In this document: piece after piece, positions 1-11,383 of the stretch
Numbering within the stretch: the stretch's first letter is position 1
How the letters are laid out: each line of letters starts with the position of its first letter
Assembly (NCBI GenBank): GCA_013368315.1
Contig: JAACJM010000196.1
Span: 62,001-126,000 of the forward strand
Reading direction: 5' to 3'
Origin: Tetrapyrgos nigripes
Lineage: Eukaryota > Basidiomycota > Agaricomycetes > Agaricales > Campanellaceae
Length of the DNA: 64,000 nucleotides
Program-made: the position numbers and the translations under genes
The notes under the pieces: model-generated
Databases searched by the model: none
Told to the model about the DNA's origin: nothing
Seen by the model: only the letters and a program-made list of their open reading frames with translations

Positions 1-1473
1 TTCCAGGGAGGGCATGGATAAGATAGGGTCAAAGCCTAGTGTAGATATCGGCGGCTCTGTCTTTGGTGAATCGCGAAGACGTATACGGCCTAGGCGACGG
101 GGATCTGAGAAGGCGAGTTCAGTCACGATTTGTGGATCTTGAGGGTTGGTATCCGGGCTAACGAGATGGAGAATGAACTAATAGACCGTTCTGCCTGAGC
201 ATCTGGTTATCAAAGATAAGAATACACTGACTAACCTTCATGAAACGAGGAGGCCATTCAGAAGGGTTTTTACGTGGAGCCTCTTTGTAAAACAGAGGGT
301 TTTCTCCTCGAACCTGGGTGTATGATATGCATCTGGATTTCGCAGAAAGCACGAAAATGCATACCTGGAGAATACCAGTCATACCAAAATGTAACACTGG
401 TAGTCTACCTTTGCCATCTAGCACGAGGTAGAATTGTTTCCCTAAGCAAAAAGACTCGCAGTTAGCGACGTAGTCTTATTAGTATGTATGCAGTAGGGGC
501 CTACCGTATCTTTGAACGTCTTTGATTGTCCGGCCTTGTAACTCTCCGGCCTACGCATCAAGCAAGTTTAAATGTTAGTGTTGCCAGTGATCCATCCAAG
601 CAAAGATGCTCACAAATTCGGTATGGGTAATGTCTGCGAAAACAAGGGCATCTTCAGTAGTTTGTACGCGCTGCACTCTTTTGCCCAACCCAACACGTTT
701 GATCAGATTGACAGCCCTTTGAACCTCTAGAGTTTATTCGATTTCGACAACATATAATTGTTGCAGAGAGTCTTACCAGGTAATTCGGGCATGTCGTGAG
801 GTGGTAAGGCGCAATTTCAGTCGCGACCGTGGGCTGACTAAGCCAAATTCCGCTTCTCAAATACGGTTTCGACATTTTGTTTCGACATCGTCCAGTGCGA
901 TTTACAAGCAACTATGGCCTTCTCATCTGACCCGGCACAAATTTCTATCATCTTCCATAGTGTACACAATGCATAACTACAATATCTATGCCAAACACCT
1001 CGTACAACTACCAATTCTCAGTCCACTCCTATCAACTTCTCCTATTGATTCAGATATATCATACTTTTAATCTGTCCCTCTGTCTCTTACTGAAAACGCT
1101 TGCTAGATGATGTTATTCAATCAAGAAAGTCTCTGAGCTTCTTGGAACCACGTTCTGTACTGCCTAGCGCAAGAAAAATTTGGGAAAGGTTCTCAGCTCT
1201 TTTGAAGGGAAGCACCCAGTGAGGAGGTGGATTTTGATCGACCAAGATGTATAATGATCCATATTCCTCGTTTATGGTCAGTTTCATGAGCGCAATGATA
1301 TCTTTATAGGCAGTAGACCGCGTCCAACGGTCCATTGCTAGACGCGACCTTCCAGGACGCGTTTTAGTGTATTATGTAATCTATATTCTGCTCTTCGAGG
1401 CCTTGAGCCAACTAGCATCCAACCTCAATTCTAGTGCCCGAAATGCTTCGAGATTGCTTCGGAAGAGAGAACG

Positions 1474-1583
1474 ATTTGTAAGTATCAGAACAGATTTTTT
1501 ATCTGTCCCCTATATGATACTAAATACGTCGACATCTCCATCCTGAGTGTGTTAAATAAAATTCTGTTCTGATACTTACAAAT
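1474..1583. repeat. perfect 21-bp inverted repeat (hairpin)
   Basis: The arm at 1474-1494 (atttgtaagtatcagaacag + a) is the exact reverse complement of 1563-1583. The complementarity extends imperfectly inward through T-rich and A-rich bases. The loop is about 68 nt. It could be a MITE-like element or a transcript hairpin; no transposase and no obvious target-site duplication is seen. Confidence 0.8.
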
Positions 1584-1892
1584 GAAATGAAAAAAAAATA
1601 GTATGGGTATTCTGCCGGAAGAAAGCTCGAAATGAGCTTGCTGAAGAGATAGGTACCTTGGCCAGAATCAAAATAGGGGCTAGAATTTCGCAGGGGATTG
1701 CGCCTTACCAGAAAGGGACTTTTGAGCTGACATGCGCTGACATTTAGCCGTTGTGGACTCTCCCATGACTGAACGGTTTCACGGTTAGCTACTTCGCGCG
1801 TCATTTGCTGATGTAAAGGTCTCAGTAGCTAGTCCGGAGTGGTGTAATCTATCTATCTACACTGGGTGCAGAAGAAAATATAATCAGTGGTA

Positions 1893-1975
1893 TATTCTGA
1901 AGATATCTTGAAGATGCTTTGATCTATCAAAATATCCTCAGTGCTTTGTAGTATCTTCAAGATATCTTCAGAATA
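1893..1975. repeat. perfect 23-bp inverted repeat (hairpin)
   Basis: The arm at 1893-1915 is the exact reverse complement of 1953-1975, with a 37-nt spacer. The core of each arm contains gatatctt/aagatatc, which is itself partly palindromic. It lies 300 bp from the other hairpin but the arm sequences are unrelated. Confidence 0.85.
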
Positions 1976-2244
1976 AAACGCTCATCATATCTTGATGTGC
2001 ACGCAGTGCTATCTATCCGTCGGACCGCCATCATCGGTGCTCTTGGCTCTCAGCATTCTCATGGGTACGTATTGATAACAGAGTGACTTGACGACACCTG
2101 ACGACACTCGTCCATCGCAAATTTCTTCTGTTCTACGCGGAAAACAACTGTTTCTATAAAAGACACCACTACTGATTCTTCCGGTATACACGCGATCAAC
2201 CTCGAGCCGGACAAAGGCTTGAACGCTGAACTGCGACTCCAGGT

Positions 2245-4460
2245 ATGCTTGGTCTAAAAGCACTGACGATGGCTACTTCAGACCGCAAAACCCCGCCAAT
2301 TGGCTTGAAATGGAGGTCTTCATACTGGTTTATCACATTTGTTGTGTCGTTAGGTTCGTTCTTTCTATCTTTGTTCATTCATACCAACTTTGCGAAGATA
2401 TACCATGACATCTAGGCCTCGCGACAGATATGCTTGTATACTCGATTATAGTGCCGGTGATGCCTTTTCATTTAGAGGAGTTGGGATATGACGGCGTCTC
2501 TGGTCTGTCCGGATGGCTTCTATTTGCTTTTGTGCGTCTCATCATCACACGTTGGACCCCTTTCGTGCTAACAAACGTCCTTTCCAGTCTGCTGGGCTAC
2601 TCATTGGTGAGTACAGACGATTGTTGCCGATTCGTTTTATCGTCAATCGTCAATGTCACCAGCAACATTTCCTGCCGCCATGTTCTCTGAGCGCTATGAC
2701 GCCCGACAGTCACCTTTAGTTCTGGGAGTAATCATCCTTGTCGGCTCACAGATAATGCTAATGGAAGCACCCGTATACTGGCTCATGGTCTTAGCTCGAG
2801 TGTTACAGGGTGTTGGATCAACGTATGTGCTCACTGTCGCCTTGGGCATAACATTCGGTCATCTGAATATCTGCTAGGTGTGTCTGGGTGGTCGGGATGG
2901 CTTTGATGTAAATCTGTCTTTTTTCTCTTAAAGCTTGGAAGGTTGCTGACAATCTTCTGTTGTCCCTTGCTCAAGATGCGATGCAACTCCCAAGGAAATC
3001 GTTGCAAGTCAGTTTTAGCCCTGTAGGTTCTTGCTGTCAGAAACTCACATCCTCTTAGGACAGATCGGTCTTGCCATGTCAGGTTTCTCGCTTGGGTTAG
3101 TGGATACAAAACCTCTCGCTAAAGAATGTTGATACATCTCTAGTGTAGAGTCGTAGTAGGACCACCCGCTGGCGGCGCCTTGTATGAACGCTTTGGTTTT
3201 CGTGGACCATTCATTTTTTGGAATAATTATGGCCGTTGTGGATCTAATTGCGCGGCTCATTGTTGTCGAGAGGAAGGATGCATTGAAATGGGGTGTCGAT
3301 CCATTGAAGGCGATGAAACGAGACGCCAGTGTTCCCCGGATCAAGCAGCTAACGCCACAGTTCCTGATGAAAACGGTGCCAATGTGCAGGCAGGAGGCGC
3401 TGATGAAAAGGCTAGCGCTGGGCTCGCGGAAAGCGAGAAAGAGAAACAGGAAAATGTACCAAGAGAAAAGCCTCTGTCTTTATTGCCGGTCTTGGGTCGT
3501 CTATGCAGGTCTCCTCGTGCAATGAACGCATCCTTCATGGCTTTGGTTTACGGGTAAGCATCAATAATCATCGTCCTGCACTGAGCAGTGTTCACCTCCG
3601 ATGCAGCATTGTATACAGCTGTCAAGAGCCTACGTTGCCCTTGCATCTTCAGGACGTGTGGAGCTTCCAGTCAGGCGATACAGGATTGGTCTTCTTAGCT
3701 GGAGTCGTTCCGACATTATTTTGTAAGTTTCTCTTTCACTTTTGGCCTAGCATTCCTGAAATAGTTCGCGTTGCAGCGAGCCCCCTGACCGGTTACATTT
3801 CGGATCGTTTTGGGACTGCATGGATCACTCTAGCATGCCTCTTGTTATCGTTGCCATGGTGGATAGTCATGATTGTTGAGCTGAATGTGGTGCTCTTTAT
3901 CGCTTCATTCTCCATCGAAAGTGCGGGAGCTCATGCGTGAAATATGATTTACATTGTTGATGGGACACATTCTCCTAGATCTTTTCACGTCGGGAATACT
4001 GTCTCCACTTATGTCCGAGCTTGCCGCTGTCGCAAGAGAGGACGAAGGAATCGGTTGTAAGTGAACGGATCCTCCACAGTGAAAACAGCCAACTCATATG
4101 GAAGTTGCTCAGACGCACATGTCTACGCAGCGTTCAATCTCGTTTTTGGTATTGGGTCCGCAGGTTCGTGCTCCATAGACTTGTTATATTTTCAACAATG
4201 CTCATTCACTACCAGTCGGGCCTATCATTGGTGGACAGGTGGGGGAAATCGTTACGCATCATCAAGTTTCAAGGCGAATGATTTTCTCCGTTTATTGACA
4301 GGTCTATGACAATTCGCGCCGGGGATGGATGATCATTTGTATACTGTCTGCCGGGCTGGTTGCAGTGGGTATGGTTGTGTCTTCGATTTACACTGGAGAG
4401 GAACCTGTGGTGAAACGATTATTGCGCGCTATGAAGAGGGATAAGAGTAGGAGTGGCTAA
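2245..4460 (+). CDS. MFS transporter (DHA1/VMAT-like), multi-exon
   Basis: A major facilitator superfamily transporter of the plasma or vacuolar membrane, resembling fungal VMAT-like drug/H+ antiporters. The start is ATG 2245 (a second in-frame ATG lies at 2269); the first intron begins just after VVSL. Recognisable segments in order are TM1 (LATDMLVYSIIVPVMPFHLE), TM3-4 around LARVLQGVGS, the VGPPAGGALYERFGFRGPF block before TM6, a charged central loop rich in Glu and Lys, then the second six-helix half with PLTGYISDRFG (motif A type) and GPIIGGQVYD near TM11. About nine introns are needed. The stop is TAA 4458-4460. One oddity: the reading frame shifts by +1 at a T6 run near 3219-3224 and returns in the hydrophilic loop before about 3470, so two compensating indels or sequence errors are present. 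The substrate cannot be told. Confidence 0.8.
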
Positions 4461-4751
4461 AGAAAAATAGACTACTGAGCTTGTAACACACTGCTTCGGA
4501 TGATACATAACTAGAGTTGTCAGGCACGCTACTCAACGATCTACCAGCCGTTAGTCAGCTCGTCAAGTTGGCAACTCGGCGTCTTATTTTTTGATTTCTT
4601 CCATCCAACTTCACCGTCTGTCCTTTTGATCCTTTTCTACATTTGCTTTTCTGGATTTCTTTTTGTAACGTGGAAGACCCCCTCTGTGGACCAGTTGCGT
4701 ATCCTATTGTTGAACGGAAACGGAAAAGTACTGATGCTAGTGCCTGCAGAA

Positions 4752-6540
4752 ATGAGCGGAAACGTTTATCCTTCACCTGTTTCTTCGCCTTCCCTCTCTC
4801 CCAATCTCGAGTCTGCTGCTCTACGGTCCACCATTCAGTCGCCAGCCCCTGGCCCATCAAACGTTGATGAACGCAGGCATTTGGAGAGGCATCTAGAACG
4901 CATTCGGAATTTGCGAAGAAATATCCTGGAACAAGGCAATGAATCCACCAGCATGGCTCCAGGCCACCGGGCTATTGTCTTGACGGGTCGTTTCGACGAA
5001 CAAGCTTCCCGGTTATTGGATCAGTCTGCTTGGTCAAGACTGACCGCTCTCCTTCCTCCCGCTACAATGGAACGACTCATCGAATTTGAAGCTCGTCGTT
5101 TGCAACAGCCTCTGCGACCAGCGAATGCTTCCCATCTGCATCCGCCTGACACGACCACTCATGTCTCCCCGTCTTCATCCCATCCGACCTCCTCTTCTCA
5201 CTCTCCTTCATTACTCAATTCGCCCCTCAGTCCACCTAGGCAACGACTTCTTCCTCCTCGTACATTGCAGGACCTCCAGCCTCTGCGGACAAGGGACTTG
5301 TCTGATGACCCGAATACTCTCATCGGAAGGCGAGTTGCTGCACGTGAGGCTTCCAGAAGTTCAAATGGTTCTAGTCCCCGCTCGGGCGTCCACAACCTCA
5401 CTGAGCAAGAGTTTGATTACATCCGAGCTCTGGCTCGCCAAAGACGAACCGAACCACTTTTCTATCGACGGCCAGAGTCCTCTCTGGATGTCATCCGACG
5501 AGAAGCAGAAGCCCACCATGCGCGAAACAGCATTGACAATCCAGCTCCTCATATGAGTGCAGGAGCTCCCATCCGTGGCCAAATGCGTAGAGCACTAAGG
5601 ACTTCCCGAATAGATTCACGACAGACTTCATCTTTTGCACCTTCTCCTGGAAACAGGCTTTCCACCCTTTCTAGCTTCTCTTCTGTCCAAAATCTGCCCA
5701 CTCCTTCCTCCACGACTTCTTCTCAACGCATGCTCCTATTTGACGAACCTGCAAGCTACCTTCTTCCCCAGCCCTCTTCAGAAGAAGGAAGGGTACGATC
5801 TACACCTTCCGCAGAACTTCAGGGTAGAACGACACGTAGGGTGAATGCTGAGGGTGATGAAGTCGTCCACAGTATCAACCCCATAGATGATACTTCTTCA
5901 GATTTTGTGTCAAGTCCAGTGCAGATGCTCCCTGACAATGTCCTTGCTCCAGGACTGACGAGGCGAGAAAACAATAGTGATCATCGTAGAGACAATACCG
6001 TCCAGACGTCTGGCTATATCGTCCCAGCTTCAACGCTTTTCGGAAGTGCGTGTGTATTCATGCTCAAAATTTCCTTGGCTAATTTTTTTAATTGTAGCAC
6101 TAGTAGATAGAGATGGCAACGAGATATCGCCTGATGTGCATCAAATTTCCGATCCATCTGATCCTCGACCCTCGCAGCCACCTTCATATGAAGGCGGACA
6201 ATGGCTTTTTCAAGGTCCTCCATCCTCTCATCTACGCTCTACAATTGATCATTTCGAGCCCATAACCGTCACCTCTTTTGTTCCTGATGACCACCCCTAC
6301 TCAAATTTTGGCTTACCACCCCGTGTGCGGATAAATCCTCATCCTCGAGATCCACCAGATGATGACTTGGACCAGGAAGATGAACAGCCCGTGCAATTGA
6401 CACAGTCCCATAAACCGTTATTCATAGATCCATTGCCAGTGCCAGTGGAAACAATGGCTTCCGGTCACAGGGTTCAACCCAACAAAACTCGAGGTCCACT
6501 CGTCAAGGTATCAAGACATGCCAATTTTGCAGGGCGCTAG
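4752..6540 (+). CDS. Ser/Pro-rich protein of unknown function
   Basis: Not recognised. Two exons: a long first exon from ATG 4752 to about 6050 and a second from about 6101 to the TAG at 6538-6540, joined by a gt..ag intron of about 50 nt. The frame is open upstream to 4626, but the ATG at 4752 (MSGNVYPSP) looks the more natural start; an untranslated-leader intron is possible. The roughly 580-residue product is Ser, Pro and Arg rich and mostly disordered. One helical, better-ordered stretch (about residues 40-130) includes ERHLERIRNLRRNIL and LIEFEARRLQQP. The C-terminus is Pro/Asp rich. No signal peptide or membrane segment is seen. A scaffold or regulatory role is only a guess. Confidence 0.7.
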
Positions 6541-7670
6541 TCAGCGTGGTGATAGTGTCCACCTTTCTCCTTTTCTTGCCTCTGTCTTCTATTTACTTTC
6601 CTGTCTGGATTGTGCATTATTTGTAAATTATTCTACTTATTCTCATTTTCCCTTTCCCTCTGTTCTGTAGCATCATTTCATGCCACGCCTCACCATTGCG
6701 TCCCCCAAGCATCATCCGATTTTCTATGTACATATTTATTCACGACCAACCTCCTTCATGATCAGTGTATTCTATTATCTTCACAGTGCGCGCATGTACA
6801 TGAAATATACACTATCCTATCCTGATTGCTCTCTTCGAGCAAGTGCCATTCACAGGGATGGGGTATATTAAATATTAACTGTTTTACACACTGTCTCTTA
6901 GGTTTCCCTCAAGGCGCCATTTCAGGGGTAATTGAGGGGCGTTTTCGATTGTTCTTGGCGCTGCCACGTTGAGGAAGGGCATGTACATGTGTAAATCTTC
7001 GTCCGCTTCGTCACCCGACTCGCCGAAGATAGAGTCGGATGGTTGCAAGTTTTAGAGCCTGGACGAAGTGGTGGACCATAGTATACGGAGATCTCAGATG
7101 CAACTAGCACTAGTAGCAGCGTAAGTAGTTGCAGAAACTAAACTTTCACTCTAGGCTCAGTGCTGCTATTCAGCACTCGATGTCATGAGTCACTCAGTCT
7201 AAGCTTGAACGATTCAAGCGCAAAATTTAGAATAGCTATAGTACTTGCTAAATGCTATCCTTGTTTGATCTTGAAGAAATGCTATGAGCCTAGGTCGCAG
7301 TTGCACCGCAGCTGGTGCTGACTTTTTCAACAGGTTCACTCATAATTTCCCTCAAGCTGCGAATATTTCGTTTCAGAAGTATGTATTGCTCGTAACTATC
7401 ATAAATCGGTCAAATATGCGAAGGTGTACAGAATACTTTCAAGGGGTTACAGATTGAATAAGGTAGCTAGTGATGCAGAGTTGGGATAAGGATACAGAGC
7501 ACAATGTGTAAGACCGTGGCGCGAAGAACGCGCGTCGCGTTGGGTTACGGTCATTAGGGCGTAATGTTGAGACAGTGGGTATGAGGGTATCAATACAAGG
7601 GAGGTATCAGGTCGAAAGCACGAAAAAACAATAGTGAAGAGGAAAGGGGAAGACACAGGCCAGCCCATGC
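6541..7670. other. intergenic, nothing recognised
   Basis: A convergent region between the Ser/Pro-rich gene (plus) and the DUF6699 gene (minus). It is AT-rich with pyrimidine tracts and should hold both 3' UTRs. Short frames on either strand show no domain or splice support. Confidence 0.6.
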
Positions 7671-8300
7671 TCATGAGACATGCATTTGCCAGACGTGTGG
7701 TCCCTCCTTCGTGCTCGACAACCCCAAAAACCTCGTGCCCCCATAGATACCAAGGCAGTCTATCCTTTTGAGACCTTTGCTCTTTTCAGTAAAAGCAGCC
7801 TCGCCAGTGAACCTGCTATAACGACGAATATACGAGTCGCTCATATGACGTCGTTGTTCTCCCGTGAAGTGATAATAGTCGTGTTCACCGAGGTTGTGAC
7901 GCAGAGATTCGTAGATGCAAAGGAATACATCGGAGATGGTGACATAGGCAGTGTTGCCCACGGGTTTAACGACGATCGGCCACGGTAAACGTGAGCAGAC
8001 GATTCTGATTTCGGGTTGGGGTGGTGTCGTTGCTGGTTTATAGAGGGCGTGTTTGGTTATGTCCCCACGCGACGGTTTCGCGGATGAGGGGGGAAAGGCA
8101 ACGTCCCATTCTACTGGAGGAACGGCACTGAGTGCAATAAGGGGATTGACCTGAGTAGGTCCTGGGCTTGAAGGTAGGGGCACATGATAACTGCCTGCCG
8201 ATGGCGGCGTAAATGGCCCAATTGAAGACGGTAATGTGGAAGTCGAGAACGACGGTGATGGTGTGGAGGGGATATCGAAGTGGACGTGCTTTCCAGGCAT
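7671..8300 (-). CDS. DUF6699 domain protein
   Basis: A single-exon gene of about 209 residues, from ATG 8298-8300 (MPGKHVHFDIP) to TGA 7671-7673. The frame is open upstream to 8441, but the MPGKHV start fits the family. The N-terminal half is a Pro/Ser-rich linker that starts with the VHFD motif common in these proteins. The C-terminal half carries the DUF6699 core: RLPWPIVVKP, then a beta-strand and helix (VTISDVFLCIYESLRHN) and a final Gly-rich GIYGGTRFLGL segment. The family is greatly expanded in Agaricomycetes and has no established biochemical role. The nearby downstream repeat is not part of it. Confidence 0.75.
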   Translation of the reverse strand: MPGKHVHFDIPSTPSPSFSTSTLPSSIGPFTPPSAGSYHVPLPSSPGPTQVNPLIALSAVPPVEWDVAFPPSSAKPSRGDITKHALYKPATTPPQPEIRIVCSRLPWPIVVKPVGNTAYVTISDVFLCIYESLRHNLGEHDYYHFTGEQRRHMSDSYIRRYSRFTGEAAFTEKSKGLKRIDCLGIYGGTRFLGLSSTKEGPHVWQMHVS

Positions 8301-9304
8301 TGCGGAAGACGTGATTGCAAGTGGGTTCTGGTCTGAACATAGCAAAATCCTGTAGCTTTTATAAACACGAGTATCGCAGACAGCTTTGGGGGATCGGAAT
8401 TCGGTTCTGTATCGCCTCCGCAACGAGTCAATAGGTGTCAAGAGTCATCACTGCATCGATCCACATGAGCGAGCGTCAATACACCCTTGGGCGCCTACAA
8501 GTCTAATCTCGGTTCTAGAGTCAGCATGACCCATATGAGCCATACCTGATCATCTTATCCCCTTAGCTTCCACTGCGCCTGCATTACGCGCAAAGACTCT
8601 AAAGCACGCAGTTGGACCTGCGCCGTACGTCCACATTCCCCAAGCAGCGAGAAAAGTCGTCGGTACCGGAATTTAGAAGCTGATAGATGAAAATTCATAG
8701 ATGGGAATGATCTAAGCTATCAACGATAATCGTTCAACAGCAAATCAGGCCCCGCACTGGCGCAGACACTGCCTAGAGAATCATCTGACGACAAAAGGCG
8801 CTCGCTCGATGTATCAATCAGTGATCAGACCGACATTTCTACCCCATTTGTCAAATACAAGCGCCCTCAACAGCTTTTCGATAGGACTTTGAGCAATGCC
8901 CCCACACAGCACACCGACGTTTTCCCCGCCACAAGCGCCTTGACAGCTTTCTCTATACCTTTCGACGACATGGAATGACGTCTGGATTTCTGGACCTGGG
9001 TCAAATAAGTTGTTCTCCACGAACGCTTTCCCCCCACGCTTAACACCGCAAGCGCCTTGACAGCTTTCTCTGTACTTTTCGACATGACGTCTGGATTTCT
9101 GGACCTATGTCAAAATAAGTTGTACTCCACGAATGTCTTTTATTATACAGTGAGAGCCACGACGACCCCGGAATATGGAATAAATAAGTAGATTATACTT
9201 GTGTGATGGATGCGGGAGAATGGAAGAACGCAAAAATAGCGTCGAAATGTCCTGCAAAGTCGAGCTCGCCTCATCATTGTATACCAGATCTTTATCACCA
9301 CATG
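8301..9304. other. intergenic with tandem repeat
   Basis: The interval between the DUF6699 promoter side and the 3' end of the BAR-SH3 gene. Apart from the tandem repeat at 8858-9141 I see no gene. Minus-strand frames inside the repeat (about 68-73 codons) arise from the repeat unit and have no recognisable domain. Confidence 0.55.
8858..9141. repeat. degenerate 117-bp tandem repeat
   Basis: Two long copies start at 8932 and 9049 with the shared sequence caagcgccttgacagctttc, followed in both by gacgtctggatttctggacc and then a cacgaa box. A shorter, more diverged partial copy starts at 8858. The period is 117 bp. No terminal repeats or transposase are seen. On the minus strand the unit encodes a repeated EKAVKAL peptide, but whether it is translated is unknown. 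Confidence 0.75.
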
Positions 9305-11159
9305 TTACGTCTCCTGGACATAGTTACCTGTGATGCAGTGGGTTAGCAAAGGAAAAACGTTCTTCAGAATCAACACACCAGGAAAGACGCCCTGTGCACC
9401 ATTCAATCGACCTGTCCACCAGTCGTCGGAACTGGCTGTTTTCTCCACAATCTCAATTCTGTCACCGACGTTGAATGATAGATCTCCTTCGGCCTTTGGA
9501 GGGTTGCAAGGTATAAATAACTTCAGTACCGTACAAGTCAGACCTAAACGCCCATACCTGTGCTTCAAAGTCGTACAAGGCAACGACAAACTGCGGCTTG
9601 GGAGCTAATTGAGGCTTGGGCTTCAACGGAGGAGGCGGCGGAGCCTTCTTGGCGGCTGCGGCTGCGATAGAAGCGTTCATCGCCCCATTAGTAGATGGCG
9701 TGTAAGGGGGAGGTGCTGCAGATGGTGCAGAAGCTGCAGAAGGGGGTGGTGGTGGTGTCTTCTTGAATGAAGAGGCGGATGGAGGTGGCGGCGGAGATTT
9801 CAATGAGGCCTTTGAGCCTACTGAGGAAGATGTTGCGGACGAAGCCGTCCGTGACATGGTCGAGCCACCAGCGCTACGGTTAGCTTGAACCATCTTGGCT
9901 GTTGACCTACCCGTTAGTCCTTGACTAGTGGAAAAGTAGACGGATAGACATACAAGTGGATATAATCCGTTTAGTTATGTTTAGACTCTCAATATTTTCC
10001 CAAGCATCCGTTCTTGCTTCCTCGTAGTTGGCTGTAATTTGGTTCCCGGGTATATTTGAGATATCATATTTCGCGTCTTCTGCAAAAACTGTTCATCTTT
10101 TCCAGAATAAGATAAAAGATGTTCAGTCTGCTAAGAGTTGGTCAACTGGTCGAGTGCGCAAAGCATTGTGGACATACTGCATATAGAAGAAAGAGTGGAA
10201 GAGAGGGTTGGTAAACTCTACGACAAGCTCCATGAAACGAGGCATATCGGTCTTGAGTGCGGTATTAATATATTCGTATTCGTTTGAAGCATTCTCAAAA
10301 TCTTGTTCAAGCTGCAAGGCATCATGAAGCAACAGCTTTACTCTCAACATAAATTTCGACACACCTTGAACAGATTCTTCTCATCGCTCAACGACTTCTC
10401 CTTCTTGTCTCGCAGTTTGGTCAGAGAGTTGTTAAATCGATCGTAGTCAACTAGCTGCAATGGGTATTAAAGCAGACGCATAGACCGCACGGATTAACAA
10501 CTCACTTTGTGATCTCTCTTGGTAATGGTTTTCCTAACAGTCTTGAGGACTGACTGAAACTCCTTGGTTGGTCCCGAAATTCGACTTTCAATCAACTCAA
10601 GCTCTGGACCAACAGAAGACCTAAGGTCATCCATGACGGACTGAAACTTGTCCACATTTCGAATGGTGTGCTCTGCCTGGGGATGCTTGCCAAGAAGATC
10701 GTATTCTCCAGATATTGGATGGAAGATGGTAGAGAAATGTGTCGCGAAGCCAGCTCCGGATGTGAAGAGACCTATAATATGGGCGTCATATAAGCATTAT
10801 CACCCTAGCTATAACCAGCGGATATTTACGCACCATTGACACCATCGGTGAAGACTTTTGTGTCTTTCAACAGCTTCTCGACAGCTGTCTCTAAGATTGA
10901 GAAGTCCCGTTGCATTGAATCGAACTCGGGGTCATTGGATTCTTCAGGGACGAGGAGAGCATGCGCGCAAGGCGATAGAATAAGATTGAGAGCCGATTAA
11001 GGTGGATAGACTGTTTGAGACACGAAGCGGCTTACTTTTGGACATGCCGACCTTGCTGGTCACCAGGAACGGCGTACTGCATCGAGAGAGTCAATCTCTT
11101 CGGCAATAACAATGAATGATTGACACGAACCGCTTAACAGCCTTTGTAAAGCCCTTCAT
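9305..11159 (-). CDS. RVS167: BAR-SH3 amphiphysin-like protein (Rvs167/Hob1 type)
   Basis: Senses and bends membranes at endocytic and actin sites. The start is ATG 11157-11159, encoding MKGFTKAVKR, followed by an intron and TPFLVTSKVGMSK. This is the amphipathic N-BAR start seen in yeast Rvs167 and fission yeast Hob1. The BAR coiled coil follows over several exons (SVMDDLRSSVGPELELIESR, FNNSLTKLRDKKEKSLSDEK, ENASNEYEYINTALKTDMPR). After it comes a Pro-rich and Ala-rich linker with PPPPP runs (about 9620-9870). The SH3 domain has ALYDFEAQ, EGDLSFNVGD, DDWWTGRLNG, GVFPGNYV. The last intron splits FPG from NYVQET; the stop is TAA 9305-9307. It is divergent from SDO1 across a 224-bp shared promoter. 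Confidence 0.9.
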
Positions 11160-11383
11160 GATGAGGATGAGACTAGAGGTAGATGAGGATGAGACTGGAG
11201 GTAGATAATGTGATAGGGATCGAGGACAGTCGCAGCCGAGCGTAGTACTGTTATTCCCACAATCCACTAATTACTCATTATTCCCTCCGGGTCCGGTCCA
11301 GTCATCTTCATTACTCCCTTCACAACCACAGACACAACTCAAGATTCAAATTTTGGGCTGTCGCTTAACGTTCACTACTCACC
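11160..11383. promoter_or_regulatory. divergent promoter, BAR-SH3 / SDO1
   Basis: The 224 bp between the two divergent start codons must hold both promoters and 5' UTRs. A short direct repeat (gatgaggatgagactggagg-like, 11162-11210) and pyrimidine-rich tracts nearer SDO1 are visible. I found no clear TATA box. Confidence 0.5.

Larger units (their letters stand above)
1..2244. other. gene-poor left flank
   Basis: No reading frame here shows a recognisable domain or a convincing exon chain. A minus-strand frame at 1117-1335 (72 codons) has a protein-like composition but no match I recognise and no supporting splice structure. The only clear structure is a pair of perfect hairpins (1474-1583 and 1893-1975), listed separately. 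The far right end should contain the promoter of the MFS gene that starts at 2245. Confidence 0.5.

Noticed and set aside
1117..1335. 72-codon minus-strand frame with protein-like composition
   Set aside because: No recognised domain, no splice partners and no conserved start context; kept only as a remark.
8814..9085. Overlapping minus-strand frames encoding a repeated EKAVKAL peptide
   Set aside because: They are produced by the 117-bp tandem repeat and have no other coding evidence.
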